Source: Agelaius tricolor
Taxonomy: Eukaryota; Chordata; Aves; Passeriformes; Icteridae
Assembly: GCA_023055355.1 (NCBI GenBank)
Contig: JALJCS010000001.1
Span: forward strand, 54,503,381-54,567,380
DNA: 64,000 nt
Direction: 5' to 3'
A program made the translations under genes and the position numbers. Positions 25,601 through 38,256 of this stretch are shown here, in pieces (the stretch's first letter is position 1; the number at the start of each line of letters is the position of its first letter). Below the pieces are notes generated by a model. It was given only the letters and a program-made list of their open reading frames with translations. It was not told the DNA's origin and searched no databases.

Positions 25601-28600
25601 GTGAACACTGGAAGTCAAGAATCTGGACCAAGGACTGGAGATACTTGAATATGAGAGGGCTAGACTGAGGTAGCAGTGACTGTGCCTGAACAGATTACTG
25701 GGACAATTCACAGGGACCCACCCTAGCTATCAGTGCTGCCTCTTCCCTCCTCCCTCCAAAGACCTCAGGCAAAGAACAAACAGTAGAACATAGTAGTTCT
25801 ATGATCTCTACAGTTGGAGAAGACAGACTTGGTGAGGAAACATTTCTCATCCTATGCTCTGGTAGGTCCTTATGGGGGGTGGCAAGCCATCACTGCTATT
25901 TCTGACTCCCTGCAGATTAGATCTCAACCCTCTATGCAGTGCAGCTAAAGGTGAAGACATCTACCAGTGACTCAGTGGCTGTCAACATATTTCTGCAAGG
26001 CAAAACAAAAACAAAGAGCCAGCTCTCCCCCAGGCTTAAGAAAGATTATTACTGCAGAAGTTGAGAGCTCATGGAATTAAGTTTGCCCTTGCACCATTAG
26101 GTCTGTCTCCTTCACAGATGTAGCTGTCTTAAACCCACAGCCACACTTCAATCCTCACAGGCAGCACATGTGCCTGCTCCAGGTATCCACCCAGCACAGG
26201 GCAGTGAAGGGGCCAGTGTGAGCTACTGGAGCATGGCTTCACTTATCATACAGGTAGTGAGTGCAGGAGACAACTGTTCTACCATCTAAAGCAGCTGTGT
26301 GCTGCTCAGGCAGAAATGGACTCTACCTCTGCATCTGCCACAAGTTTTTGCCACTAAATCAAAAAAATTTCAAAATTTACCAATTTAATGCATCCTTACT
26401 TGAAATCACGGGGCTTAAATTGCAGGAAATGCTGCATATCTACAACTGCAACAACTTTTGAATTTGATGACAGAGGTGCTCTGAAAGTGTTTTCAGAAAC
26501 TGTGTGTTTCAACCAAAAAATGAACAAAAAAACCCCATCATTTCTTCAACAAAGAACCGATTTTAGAATTTAATATGTCCGTGATCAGTACCACTGAGAA
26601 CTCTCTAACAAAAACACAAATTTTGTCTTAAGAACAGTGTATGGTGAGGAAGACCTGGAGCCATACACTCAACAAAAAGAAAGAAGAGCTGCTCATCAAT
26701 TACTGTCCCCATTACTATGAAGGCAAAAATTTCAATGTAACTTTTTCCAGCTTTAATGCATGCACAGTTTTCAGCTTTATCATTTCTGTAGACTTTCTGA
26801 TTTCATTCCTATAGCAAGACTTTCTCTCATCCATGACATTTTGAAAACTTATTAAAAGAAGTTGCTAATTGAGACATAAAATAATCTTATCTGAAAGTTC
26901 CTTTAACATCTATTAACTTCCAATATTTTCTTTAACATCAGTTCCAACAGTTTTCAAAGACAAGTTTTCAGTGACAGGATGATTATGAGATGTATCTTTA
27001 TCCCTCTTTATGTATTCCTCTTTATGCTGTAGGGATCATAACCCAACCACTCCACAAGTGCTCTCTAACATCTACCAAAAATGACAGCGTTGCTCTAACT
27101 GCATCACATTCCTCTAAAACCCAGCATTCATGTTTGACTATGAATGGATGAGTGTGTATTTTCACATCTTCCATGCCTTTACTTTCTATTACATGCTGTA
27201 GTGCAAAGTTTTAATCACTTATTAGATTTTATTTTAGTGTCATGGTAGTAATTGATATCCATTTGTTTCTTTTCCTGCCTTTACAGAACATCCCAATTTT
27301 TCTCTAGTGCTGTTTTACTCCTAATACACACATTACCATTTTGCCAGTTTATCTAGTGTTTGCTCATGCTATTTTTTACTGCCATATTCTTCTAGGCAAG
27401 CCTAGATGGATTCTGCCTTTTGCTTCTTATTCTGCACCTCCTCTTCAACTTGCTGCATTTCATTAAAACTGAGTAGATCTGCAGTTCCTCAAAATACCTG
27501 TCTTGTTCTTTGCTTCAGTCCACAGAAATACCATAATTTATAACCCCTTTATAACAGTGCCTATCTCATGTCAGTATCAGATTCATTTGCACATGTACTA
27601 TCAGGCTGTGTGAGAACAGAGCATTTCGTAATAGTTCCTGCCCATTATGTGCCTCATGAGCACCTTAAAACACCCAGTGGAAGGTTTGCTTATGATTTCA
27701 ACAGGGCCAAGGTTTCATTCTCAGTCTTTAGATTGACAATACAACCGTTAAGGTAGGACACTGAAAAACCTACACTACCTACAAATAGTAACTGACAACC
27801 TTTTTCTCATACCTGCTCCTTTTTTCAATGTTTTGTGTAAAAGAATACATAAATTCGACATTTCTGCTATATGCAGAAGTGAAAAAATTAATATTCTACA
27901 CCCACTTGTAAACTCAGTATCACCACCACTCCTTCCCTCCTCCCATCCAAAACGATCAAATAAATCACCTCACCCTGAAGTACCTGCAGATTTAATTTTG
28001 CCTTTTCTAAAGTGATAGAAAAATACACTACCATTTTCTTTAGTCATTTAGCCAGTGTTTTCCAGTTACATCATCTACACTCAGATCTGAGGCAGCTTGC
28101 ACAAGATAATAACTTGAGAAGCAGTCTGATCAAAACCAGCTCTTACTTTTAAGGCATTACTGATGTTATGCACACATTACATATATATATTTATCCAGTA
28201 TTAAGTTAACAACCAGTGTTTCACTTTTAACAACAAAATGTTTATTTGAATGATATTTATGAACAACACCAGTCACTGTCCCAAAATACAACTAACATTT
28301 CCATTTAAAGATGCCACAAAGACCCTCACCACTGAAATCTCCAGAGAGGGAGGAGTGGGAGACACTTGAATAAGGTCACAATGGGATTTAGATGTGAATC
28401 CCATTCACCTAGTGCTCTTTTCTACAAGGCAGACAGAGCAATTCACTAGAAGATGAGTATTTACATGAGAGATGTAACTACTTTTCAAGTGAAAGTGTGC
28501 TTTCTTGTTTAAACAAAAAAAAATTGAAAGAGGCATTAGTTTGGCTGACAACAGCAAATGCAGCGATTTAAAGCAACTATAAGCCACAAAGCATCCCAAG

Positions 28601-31286
28601 TAATGCTCCATCATTTGTGCCTGTAACAAAAAAACATGAACTCAACACTCTCAAGTAGGCTTCCCCTCAAACTCCTAGAGCTATGAATACAATAACTCTT
28701 TGTTTATTCGTTGATCTGCAGCCAAAGCTTCTGTCTCCATATTAAAAAAAAAAAAGGAAAGAAAAAAAAAAGAAGAAAACACATCTCTCTATAAAAACCA
28801 AAGCCTTGAAACCTCATAATAAGTAAAGACAGCTGACAATCGGTTACCGACATTCCAAGGAAGACAGGCATGGAGCTCTCAACTCTATGTCAGGCACCAA
28901 GTCACAAATTTATCGCTGAAGATAATCACAAGTATTCACTATAATACAATGACACAGCTGGCTTGAGGATGGAACTGCAGAAAAGATAATCCACTCCTAG
29001 ATAATGTCATCATTTGTATGAACATGTACAAGGACGCCTCAGCCAACATTTTTACGTGACAAAAGAGGGAGTATCAAAACAACTCTCATCAAGTGTGTTT
29101 CAATATCCATTTAAGAAAGTTGCAAGCAACTATTAAAAAAGTACGAATGTACAGCATTAAATTCTAACATTAATAATAAAGTCTGAGAGGTGAATAGTAA
29201 ACATGCTTTCTATCTTTTTGAAAAAGGAAATCTACTGTCTCTTTTACTAAAATTTTAATTTTAAAAGGCAGTTGCACAAACACAATAAGTAATAAGCAAA
29301 ACAAAAAGCTGAGTTCAACATAAGTCTATGATGAAAGAAAATCCAGTAAATGAAGAAGCACACACTAGCAGAGTTTTAACATAAATAGCCATTTTGCTTG
29401 TCTTAAAGGCTCTGCATAGTGTCTGATTTCAGCTGCAGGGAGACATCAGAAAGATTATTTCCCACTCAAAACAGAAAGTAAGTAATTAACAAGGCGAAAG
29501 AAAAAAAACATCAAAGCTATGCCCCACAACGAATCAACTATCACTTGCCTAGACCATTTACAAATAATTTATACAAGCAACTCTTTCTGCAGGGTGAGGT
29601 AGAAGGATATACTGTTTTTCAGCCTTCTTCCGAGTCCTCTTGAACACATACAACCCAAAACCTGTAAAGCCTTTGTATCAGTCATTCTCTATTTATAATT
29701 TTGCGTATAGATAAAACTAAACAACTACTAAATGAACAAATCACAACAAACATTGCAAAGAAAAGAAACCTGTTTTTAATGAAGTGTACATAACTAACCT
29801 CTTCAGTTGCCACTACAAGTGCATGCAAAGGTTAAGACAACATCAAGAAGCAATTATACACATTAACACAGCTGATGGCCAAAACAATCCTAGGTTTCTG
29901 ACAAGTTCACATGGATATACAGCCCAGAACCGCTGCCCCTCAAGTTGCCTTTGTCACTGCCAGCTACTGACAGCTAATAGGTTACTCTGAAGTCAGCTTA
30001 ATGTGTGTCATCTGTCCTCATCACACCTGAACATTCAGTTTTCTCCTGTAACCCACTTTCCTAATATCAAACTTTTTCCAGAAGTACTCAGGAATTATAG
30101 TCCTGTCTTTAGGTTAGTTTTCTCCAACTTGGATGCCTCTGCAAAGAAGGATGCCCACTTTTCTTCAGGCATGCAGAAGCTCTGCTCCCCTCCTCACCAA
30201 GTCTGCAGCAATTTCAAGCACAGCAGAATTCAGGGGTTCTTTAAAATGTCTTCTAGCAAACTTATCTGCCACTACAGAACACGTCACTCATTCCAGCTGC
30301 TCCTCCTATGCGCTGCCATGTCACAACCACGCTTTGGCTGCTCCAATCCACAGTCCAGTCTGAACCAAGAACTGCCTGTGTTGGATGGCTTTGCACCAAT
30401 ACAGAAGCTTTGGCACTGGAGCACGGTCAGACATGGACAGAACTCTCAGTCTGGCATTTCAACAGTCAAAATAGCAAGCCCCAGCAGGAAAGCAAGGCAG
30501 ATAGCAAGGCAAAATAGTAACCTAAAGTTCTCAGGCTAGATTTATCACTGGATGCCTCAAAGCTTTAAGGCCTCCTCAGTAGCCAAGGCTATGGCTCAAC
30601 AAGGAAGAGAAAATCCATTCATAAACCCAGAAAACCAAGTTTAAAAAAGCAAAGCCCCACCCAGATTACCAGTTACTTCTATTTTGTCTGGCAATGAGGT
30701 TCTCAGCTTCCTAGACAAGTAAACACCTTCACTCACTGTGCATGGCTGCCATCTGGAACTCAGAAAAAAAATTCCCTTACCTACTTTGTACAGCTCTTAC
30801 ACAAACACGGCGTTAGATGGACAGAAAAGGATGTACTAAAAATAGTGTCTGTCAGCCAAGGAATAGAGCGCTGCCCTGAGTGGAGCGAGGGGAGCTCTGC
30901 AGGAAGGCTGCCTGCAGAGAAGTATTGCAGTAAGAGGGGGAAAATGCACAACGTCCTAAATATAAGTGACGGGGGGAGGGATGTAAATGGAAAAAAATCC
31001 CACATCCACTTTAAATTTTAAAGAAAAAACTTCCTAAACTTAATATTCATGTGGATCTGAATACACTTTTTCAACTACTTGGCTTTACTCACAGATATAA
31101 AATTAAAAGTTAGATGTATTCAATTGCTGGAGAGAACGCTAGTTGAGAAAGTGACATTGTGGACACTGGGGATGACAGAGTACCCACAAGAAGCTATAAC
31201 CAATCACATCTAGGTCACAAGCCAAAAGTACATACAGTTAGCTGCAGATTTTTTCCACTCCCAGTGATATATATAGTTCTATATTA

Positions 31287-31310
31287 ACACACACACACAC
31301 ACACACACAC
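31287..31310. repeat. (AC)12 microsatellite
   Basis: Twelve uninterrupted AC units. Confidence 0.97.
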
Positions 31311-32154
31311 TCAAAAAGGTATGCTGGTCATATATCCTCAGCATTTATGGCAAATTATTAATCAAGTCCCACCTGAAACAATTTGTTAAATTGATTTTAA
31401 TCACTGGGCCTCTCATGTGAAGCTTTGTATAATCAGCATTTCATTTACAAAATTAATTGCCTGATTGATTCTCAAGAGGCAGTAGCTGTCATTACACTGC
31501 TGTCATAACTTTTGAGTAGGGGTGTCACAACACTGAATTCTGACAGTATGAAGAGCACTGCTATTTAAAAAATGAGGGCGGGGAGGTAGGGGGGAAACAA
31601 ATACAGTGATTTCACAGAATTGCTCTTTAGCCCGATAGAATGTTAAAACCATTTCCCAGCAGTTTCAGCCAGCCTCCCTGTTTTCCATTCATTGAATAAT
31701 GTGCTACTCAGCTATTCAGTATCTTTTCTTAGAGGCAGGTTCATTTAATTCAATTTTATCATAGTTGCGGTTGCATAAAATGAGTTTGTTGTTGAATATA
31801 CAAAAGATTTAATCACAGGCCACTCTTAAGGTTATTTGTAGAGCAAAGTTTGACTTTCAAACACATGGAACTTTTTTCCACATCCTAAACCTTCAGGAAA
31901 GCTATTTTCAATTAGGTTTTTTTTTTCTGTTTTTTATTTTTTTTGCTGCTGTTTTTAAACAAAGCAAAGCAAACGGTAACTTCACAGAACTTATCTAGGA
32001 GCTCCTTTAGAAAGCTTTTTTCCCTCTCCTTGTCTTATAAGCTGTGTATAACCCTTGGAGCCCTGCCAGAGTAGGAAGCAAAGCTCCTATATTTGCTGTA
32101 GTTACTCCTATAGCCATCACCACTATATTCTTGGAAAAGACCGGTGCTCTGGAG

Positions 32155-32300
32155 AGGCGGCGCAGGCCAGCGGTTAGGGCACTGAGTCATGAGACAGGAC
32201 TTCTATTCCTGGCTCAGCAGCTGACCTGATATGCAAACATGAGCACAACACTTCACCTTCCTGTGACTGCATTTTCACTCTCATAACAACAAGTCTTATA
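32155..32300 (+). repeat. MIR-like SINE relic
   Basis: The order of motifs follows a MIR-type SINE. There is a tRNA-like head (CAGCGGTTAGGGCACTGAGT, then GACTTCTATTCCTGGCTCAG) followed by CTGACCTGATATGCAAACATG and CACTTCACCTTCCTGTG, which resemble the 'gtgtgacc…gcaagt…cttaacctctctgtg' core. It is strongly diverged. Confidence 0.6.
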
Positions 32301-34894
32301 TGCACTTTTAACAAGGAAAGCCACAGGATGACTTTGGGGAGACTGATGTCAGCTATTAGGCAACAAGAAACAGGACTAAGAGTCAAGGGTAGGCTAAGGG
32401 AGGAAAAAACCCCAAACCTCTAGAAGATATTGAAAAGGAGAAATTGCATCAGTAGGCTGCAACAAGATACTCTAAACTTTCAGAAACCTCCATTCCAAAG
32501 AAAAAAGGTCCCTAGAAGCATCTTTAAAAGAAGTGGAAAAAAAGAGAAAAGATGACCTTAAATTTCTGCTGCTAGATCACCTGGAATAGTATTAATGCCT
32601 TTGAAAAAAATCACCTATTTCTAAGATAAGCTCAAAAATAAGCCCCCGAACTGCTCAAATTCAGCCTTATATACTAGATTTCATCAAGTGTTCATGAATG
32701 AAGCAAATGTAAAATTTCTAGACCATGTTCTGAGATTACACTATTACCAAAAAAAAAGCAAATGACAACTCTTCAAAAACTGAATTATACTTACTGCTGG
32801 TATTTGTAATTGACCTCACCAGAGCAATTCCAGAATAAATCACAGTCCAGGTAACATTAGAACCTAGCAGATATTTTAGACAACACAGGCCCTTTCCTCT
32901 GCCTACCCCCCAGTTCTTACTCTCATCCCGAACTACTGTCAAATATTATCTTCCATTCTTCTCTGCAAAGTGCTCTGCCACTTGAGTGGCTTTATGCAAT
33001 TTTCTTCCCTTTTTGCAGGTGTCTGAGTTCATGATGAATAAAATTGGGGAGGAGGTGAGACATGGACAGGGGCACACCAAAACAAGTATCATTGACAAAA
33101 TTGATAGATTACTGAAATAAAGATGCATAAGAGAGTAAAAGTATGGAAAACTCCACCAGGCAAGCAAAAACAATTAGCTGTTTTCCTTTTCCATAGCCAT
33201 AACATGAAATTTCAACAAAGGGAGGTTCAGAAAGTTCTGTCCATACTGAGAAATATTTGCCAAAGTTTTAAGCTATCTCCTTCTGCCACACCACCAAGGG
33301 TTCAGAAAAAGGAGAGAATCAGTCACCCTACTTACAAGACAAGATAGCAGACTGGGACACTAAAAAGCAGTGCAAAGCACTGATTTTCTGTATTTGTTGG
33401 TTTCTAGCTTCACAGCGGGTAGCTTACTGATTAATTGAGCATCTTCTCTTTTCAAGCCTAACTTTTTTTTTTTTTAAATAGGTAAAAATGGTCTTAATTA
33501 AAATAAGAAAACAGGGGAAAGCCCCTAGCTAGAGCCAATTTATGCAGAATTCCTAAAGGCATATATTTAGCGTCAGGGTAATTGGAATGCAAACTTAGCT
33601 CTATAACAGAAGCCCTGTCACTTCTTCAACTGCCAAGAAACTTCTCTTGTAACATATTTTCTATATTAAAACTGCTTCCTGTAGAGGCTGAAAAAACTTG
33701 GTCACAATAGTGCAAAATTTTAAGTTACCTGGAAACAAACCAATTCATCTTTTTTTCACCGTCATTCCATAATGCTCTCTGTATCACACTGGCAAAAATA
33801 AAGTGTCCCAGTTAGAGACACACCAGCAGCATCAGCTCAGCCCAAGGGTCTGCTGCAAACAGCTAATGAATGTGGAGCTATACACCCATATTGTGGAGCT
33901 GGAGCAATAGAATCTTGGTGAGTACCTGCCTGTGATTATTTTTCATTTATAGTGACCTTTCTCATCAACACAGACACTGTCAGCAGAATGGAACTAACTT
34001 CCTGGGCAGGAGCAAAGCAAACAAAAATTCACCAGCAACAGGTGATTTAAAGCACTAGAAAATGGGGGAGGGGGCAGGTTGTAAGTAGCTGAAATAAAAA
34101 TTGAAATTAATCGCCAGAACAAATTACAGTTATGAGTGGGAATTTTCATTACTGACTGAAAACCTTTAATAGTTAAGTTATAAATTAGAAGAAACAGTAA
34201 ACTGAGGGTTGAAGCCCTTGTATCACTTGAAAGAACAATGTGACTAGAAACCATGAATCCACACACATGCCTACAAGTCATACCCACTCTATTGTATAAC
34301 GTAACTGATTCCCAAGTATCATTTTACAATTCTGATTAGGTCTTACAAAAATCTTGTTTATTAAATTGCTTTCTTTAGGCATTCATAACTGCTAATTTGT
34401 TTCCAACTAAATCATGTATCATCTGAAAAAGACTACATTGCAACAGCAAAACGACACTCCTGGGATTACATTTCATCTAGATTTTAGAATTAAAAGGACA
34501 AAAACCAGACGAGTTGTAAATTTCACTTTGAAGGTAGTGGTGGTAACACCCCCTTCAAGTAATTCGAAAACTACTGGTGCACTTAGCATGTAGCAGCTGT
34601 ACTGAAACAAACATAGCAAGTCAAAAACTCAAAGTATTAAGGGATCTGTTAATCCTTGAATTTTTAATTTCTATAATTAAAAAAAAATCTACCAACGTAT
34701 ATGTAGTAACATTGTGAAAGCAAAATAACTTTCTGTTATTATAATTTAAAAGCTATGCTGATTTTAAAATACTGTCAGCTCTAATTCCTACATGTTTTAA
34801 ACAAGCTTAAAACTTTGCAGAAATTTGGGAATGACTTCCTAAGAATTCTAGAGAAATGACCTCCAAAAACTGCATCTCAATGTTGATATAAAGT

Positions 34895-35075
34895 TCACTG
34901 TGGCTCACTCGGGGTCAAAAAAATCAGACCTGGGTTTCAACCACGTCAAATTCTGGTTTATCTTAGAGCCTTCATCTATTTCTCAAAACTGGCAGAAGTC
35001 ACTAAGTCTTCATTATTCTTCTTGCAATCACAACAAATGGGACAAATTCTTCCACAAATCCTGGCAGACTACGGA
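34895..35075 (+). repeat. Possible MIR-like SINE relic
   Basis: ATCAGACCTGGGTTTCAACC (34922-34941) matches the MIR head/B-box region. About 35-40 bases further, AGAGCCTTCATCTATTTCTC and AAAACTGG resemble the 'gagcctcagtttcctcatctgtaaaatgg' core. It is diverged, and the ends are uncertain. Confidence 0.45.
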
Positions 35076-36877
35076 ACATCCCAGAGCATCTCAGCTCAAA
35101 CACATGCATGTAACATACATCTAGGCAAGTGCAGAAATAAAGAAGTGGGATTAACCATGGGTATGAACACCTCTGCAACAGATCATTGTAGGATGTTCAG
35201 AATTAAAGGCATAGTTTTAGTATAACTACTATCAAGAACTTTCACTTTCTATAGAAAGATGATGTGTTTTCAATATATGACCATAATTTTCTTTTAATAT
35301 CACATCATTTCAAATTAAATTAAAAATCAGCATGTGAGACATATCTGGTCTGAGAAGTATGAAAGCAGGAAAGATGATCCACTTCTTCAGTATTTCTCAT
35401 CCAAAAAAAAAATTTATTTAACAGGGAATCTGATAATGCCATATTCATAGAACTGCCTTCCCTCTCCCACAGCAGAAACCATTATATTTTCAAATTCTCT
35501 CTGCCTGAAAACTCTTGGCTTCTTTCCACTTTTATGCCTACCTCTTATTTCCCAGTCCTTAAGAGAGCCCACATCAGCCATCATGCAAAAACACCAACAC
35601 AGCTATCTAAACACACTTCAAAGAAACTTCTGTATTGTTAGAGAGGATCTTCAGGATTAATGAGCCCCCTTTGGGCACAACCCAAAACAGAGTATTCCCA
35701 ACTTCCTAAAATTACTAAATCTAGAACAGAAGTAAAATTAACAATCAGATTAGATCAGAAGGAAAGAGAAGGGAATCACTACCTTCATAAACACTCAAGC
35801 AGTACAGCTACAGGGAATCTTTTCTGTAAGTCTGAATAAGCTATTTCTGGGGGCAACAGCTATTTGAGTATATTTACATCTAAACCTTCTCCAAGGTGGC
35901 AACTTACATCAGCACCTTCCTGCAGCTGTTGAGGGCTCAAAGACAGTCCACTCAGTCAAAATCACTTGGCCAAGTCAGAAAAGGTCATTTAGCAGCAAAG
36001 ACAGATGTTTCTCACTGACATAACCAAAAGGGAAAATGAAGCAAACAAACCCAAAGACTCATTTTAGCAACAAGGTATCTGCAATTCCAATTTCAGGTAT
36101 TGTTCCCTTTAGAAAGATGCTATTCATCTGACATTCATTTGCAACCTTCAGTTTAGATTAAAGAGCTGCAGATACCACACGTAAAATTCTGAAACATATG
36201 TTCCCTTTATTCTTCAAAGAATATAAATCCTTACTTAAGGCCACACTGTTCACTTCATATCTAACCTGACATTTCAGCTAAACCCAGCTCTTCTGCTGAG
36301 TACTATCATTTCTTGAACACATTCTTCCCCTTCTCACTTCTACACTCCTACCCACAGTTGTTTTTCTTTTTTCTGCTCAGCTCTTTCATGCAAAAAGAGA
36401 TTGAATAAAAAAAGGAAAACTGAAACTGGTTACACACCAGAAATACTGTCAAAGTATGAAAATGAAATGCTACACATTTTTAAACCAAACTGCTCAATGC
36501 TAAAGAAGAGGAGACACTGGTTACAAAGCCAACACAGAAAAATAATCATTTCAGGAAGAAATACACCTGAACAACTGACAGCCAGATAAAATTAAAATGG
36601 GATACTACACTCAAAAATACACAAACATCATTAGACTATTTTGACAGAAAACACGGAGTTTCCCAACAACAGAAGTAACTCAGAAACTTGAAATAATCCT
36701 GAAGGAATCCATATATCCTCTCACACCAATTCCATGTAAAGTTCAGCTTGCACAAAGCTTTGGGGAGAGAAGGGGAAAGAGTAAGCATAAATAATTCTTT
36801 TTTGCTCAGTCTGTTGCTACTACAGGACAGATGAACATCTGCCATGAATGTTAGGCCTGCCTTATACTGTCTCAGAG

Positions 36878-36940
36878 CTGACAGATAGATTAAATGACCT
36901 GTTAGTGTCACTTCAAGCCCTGCTCTTCTATGATTTGGAG
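36878..36940 (+). repeat. CR1-type LINE 3' end relic
   Basis: GATAGATTAAATGACCTGTT, then GTGTCACTTCAAGCCC and CTTCTATGATTTGG, parallel the typical avian CR1 3' end ('ggattagatgacctttaaggtcccttccaaccc…ttctatgattc'). It is short and diverged. Confidence 0.55.
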
Positions 36941-38002
36941 ATTATTACATCACCTCTATTTTATTATAAGGTTTCTCCCATTTCTGCAATTTTTCATTTC
37001 AAGTCATAATCCTCAATTTCTAGCAAAACTAGACCATATGGACATTACAACACTACAAACATACTAAATACATTGATAAAAGAAAATTAAGGGAATAAAA
37101 AGAGGTATGTTTTTCAAACCAATCTTTTCATAGGGAGTAAAAAAAGATATGTAAGAAAAACTGTTTCTAAGTAATTTATGTTGATATTTGCGGAAACTGT
37201 GAAAATACTGTAAAAAATGTTTACATCTTCCTGGTTTTGGGGAGATGTAAATGTAAGGATGAGATGAGCTGTGTGCTAAGCAGCAAAGGAGATATGGGGA
37301 GAAGAGAACCGAGAAAACAGGCAACTTCAAAGCACAACCCATGTGAATACCTCCCTCTAGGTACCCACCTGTGACTGAAGCAGGCAAGAGACATCATCCC
37401 TACCAAACATACCTTCTACACATCATCACCCTTCTCCTGACTACACTACACACCAACAGGGCTCCTGCACCTTCCCCTTCCTCTGAATCCAATTTGAGTT
37501 GCTCCTTGCACAATTTATGCCTAGCAAGTCAATTATGATCCTGTCTTGTGTAAAGATCAATAAATTTCAGCAGTTCTCCAAACAATTAATATTTTTGGAA
37601 GCAGTTTTTTCAACTTCATCAAGGAAGCTTCTTTCTGTGATCCATGGAAATACATGCAATTAGAGCCAAAGTACAACAAAACTCAAGGAATAATGAGAAA
37701 CAGCAGACAAAAAGTGTCCAACACAGAACTCATTAGACAGCCACACACTATTCCACCTGTTGTGCTGTACACCAAATACTGGTAAAATCACAGGGGGGGC
37801 GAAAATGCAGATATATCCAAGCAGCTAGGAACATGAATTCTGATCCCTCTTTATATCCTATTGTTATCCACAACCCAGGAAGCTGTTAATTGGCCTAAGT
37901 AATTGGTTTAAATACCCAAGTCCCATTATAAAAATATACTATAAAAATGCTTAGACACTTATCACAGCCAAGAAATTCTTAACTAAAGTTCAAAGCTGAA
38001 AA

Positions 38003-38256
38003 GGCACAAGGGACTTGTCTACACTGAAGTAAAAAAATGCATAATTATACCAATATAACTATCTCAGTGTGGAAACTTTCTCCAGCATAAGAGTACCCTC
38101 TCCCTCTTAAGCTTATGTGGTTTGGAAGCAGAGTAAGATAAACCATAAAAACTCTTATTCTGGTATAAGAGTGTCTCCATAGGGAGTTATATTGGTATAA
38201 TTATAGCATATAATTATAGCACATAGTTTTACTGTGTAGACAAGAACTAGATGCCC
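38003..38256. mobile_element. MITE-like nonautonomous DNA transposon relic
   Basis: The ends are inverted copies: CTTGTCTACAC at 38014-38024 and its exact reverse complement at 38234-38244, each followed inward by related AGTAAAA sequence. Inside, 38041-38060 and 38185-38204 are exact 20-base reverse complements built on GGTATAATTAT-type words. The near-palindromic layout, about 250-base length, lack of coding capacity and the TTGTCTACAC plus GGTATAA motifs match, from memory, a miniature DNA-transposon family abundant in turtles and crocodilians. I cannot give its database name. I did not find a clear target-site duplication, consistent with great age. Confidence 0.75.

Noticed and set aside
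25780..25830. TTCTATGATC word as a possible second CR1 3' end
   Set aside because: Only the last few bases resemble CR1, and the preceding sequence does not follow the CR1 pattern.
30003..30539. 178-codon plus-strand open frame in intron 1
   Set aside because: No domain or family signature. Mixed residues are consistent with a chance frame, and a second overlapping frame is also open.
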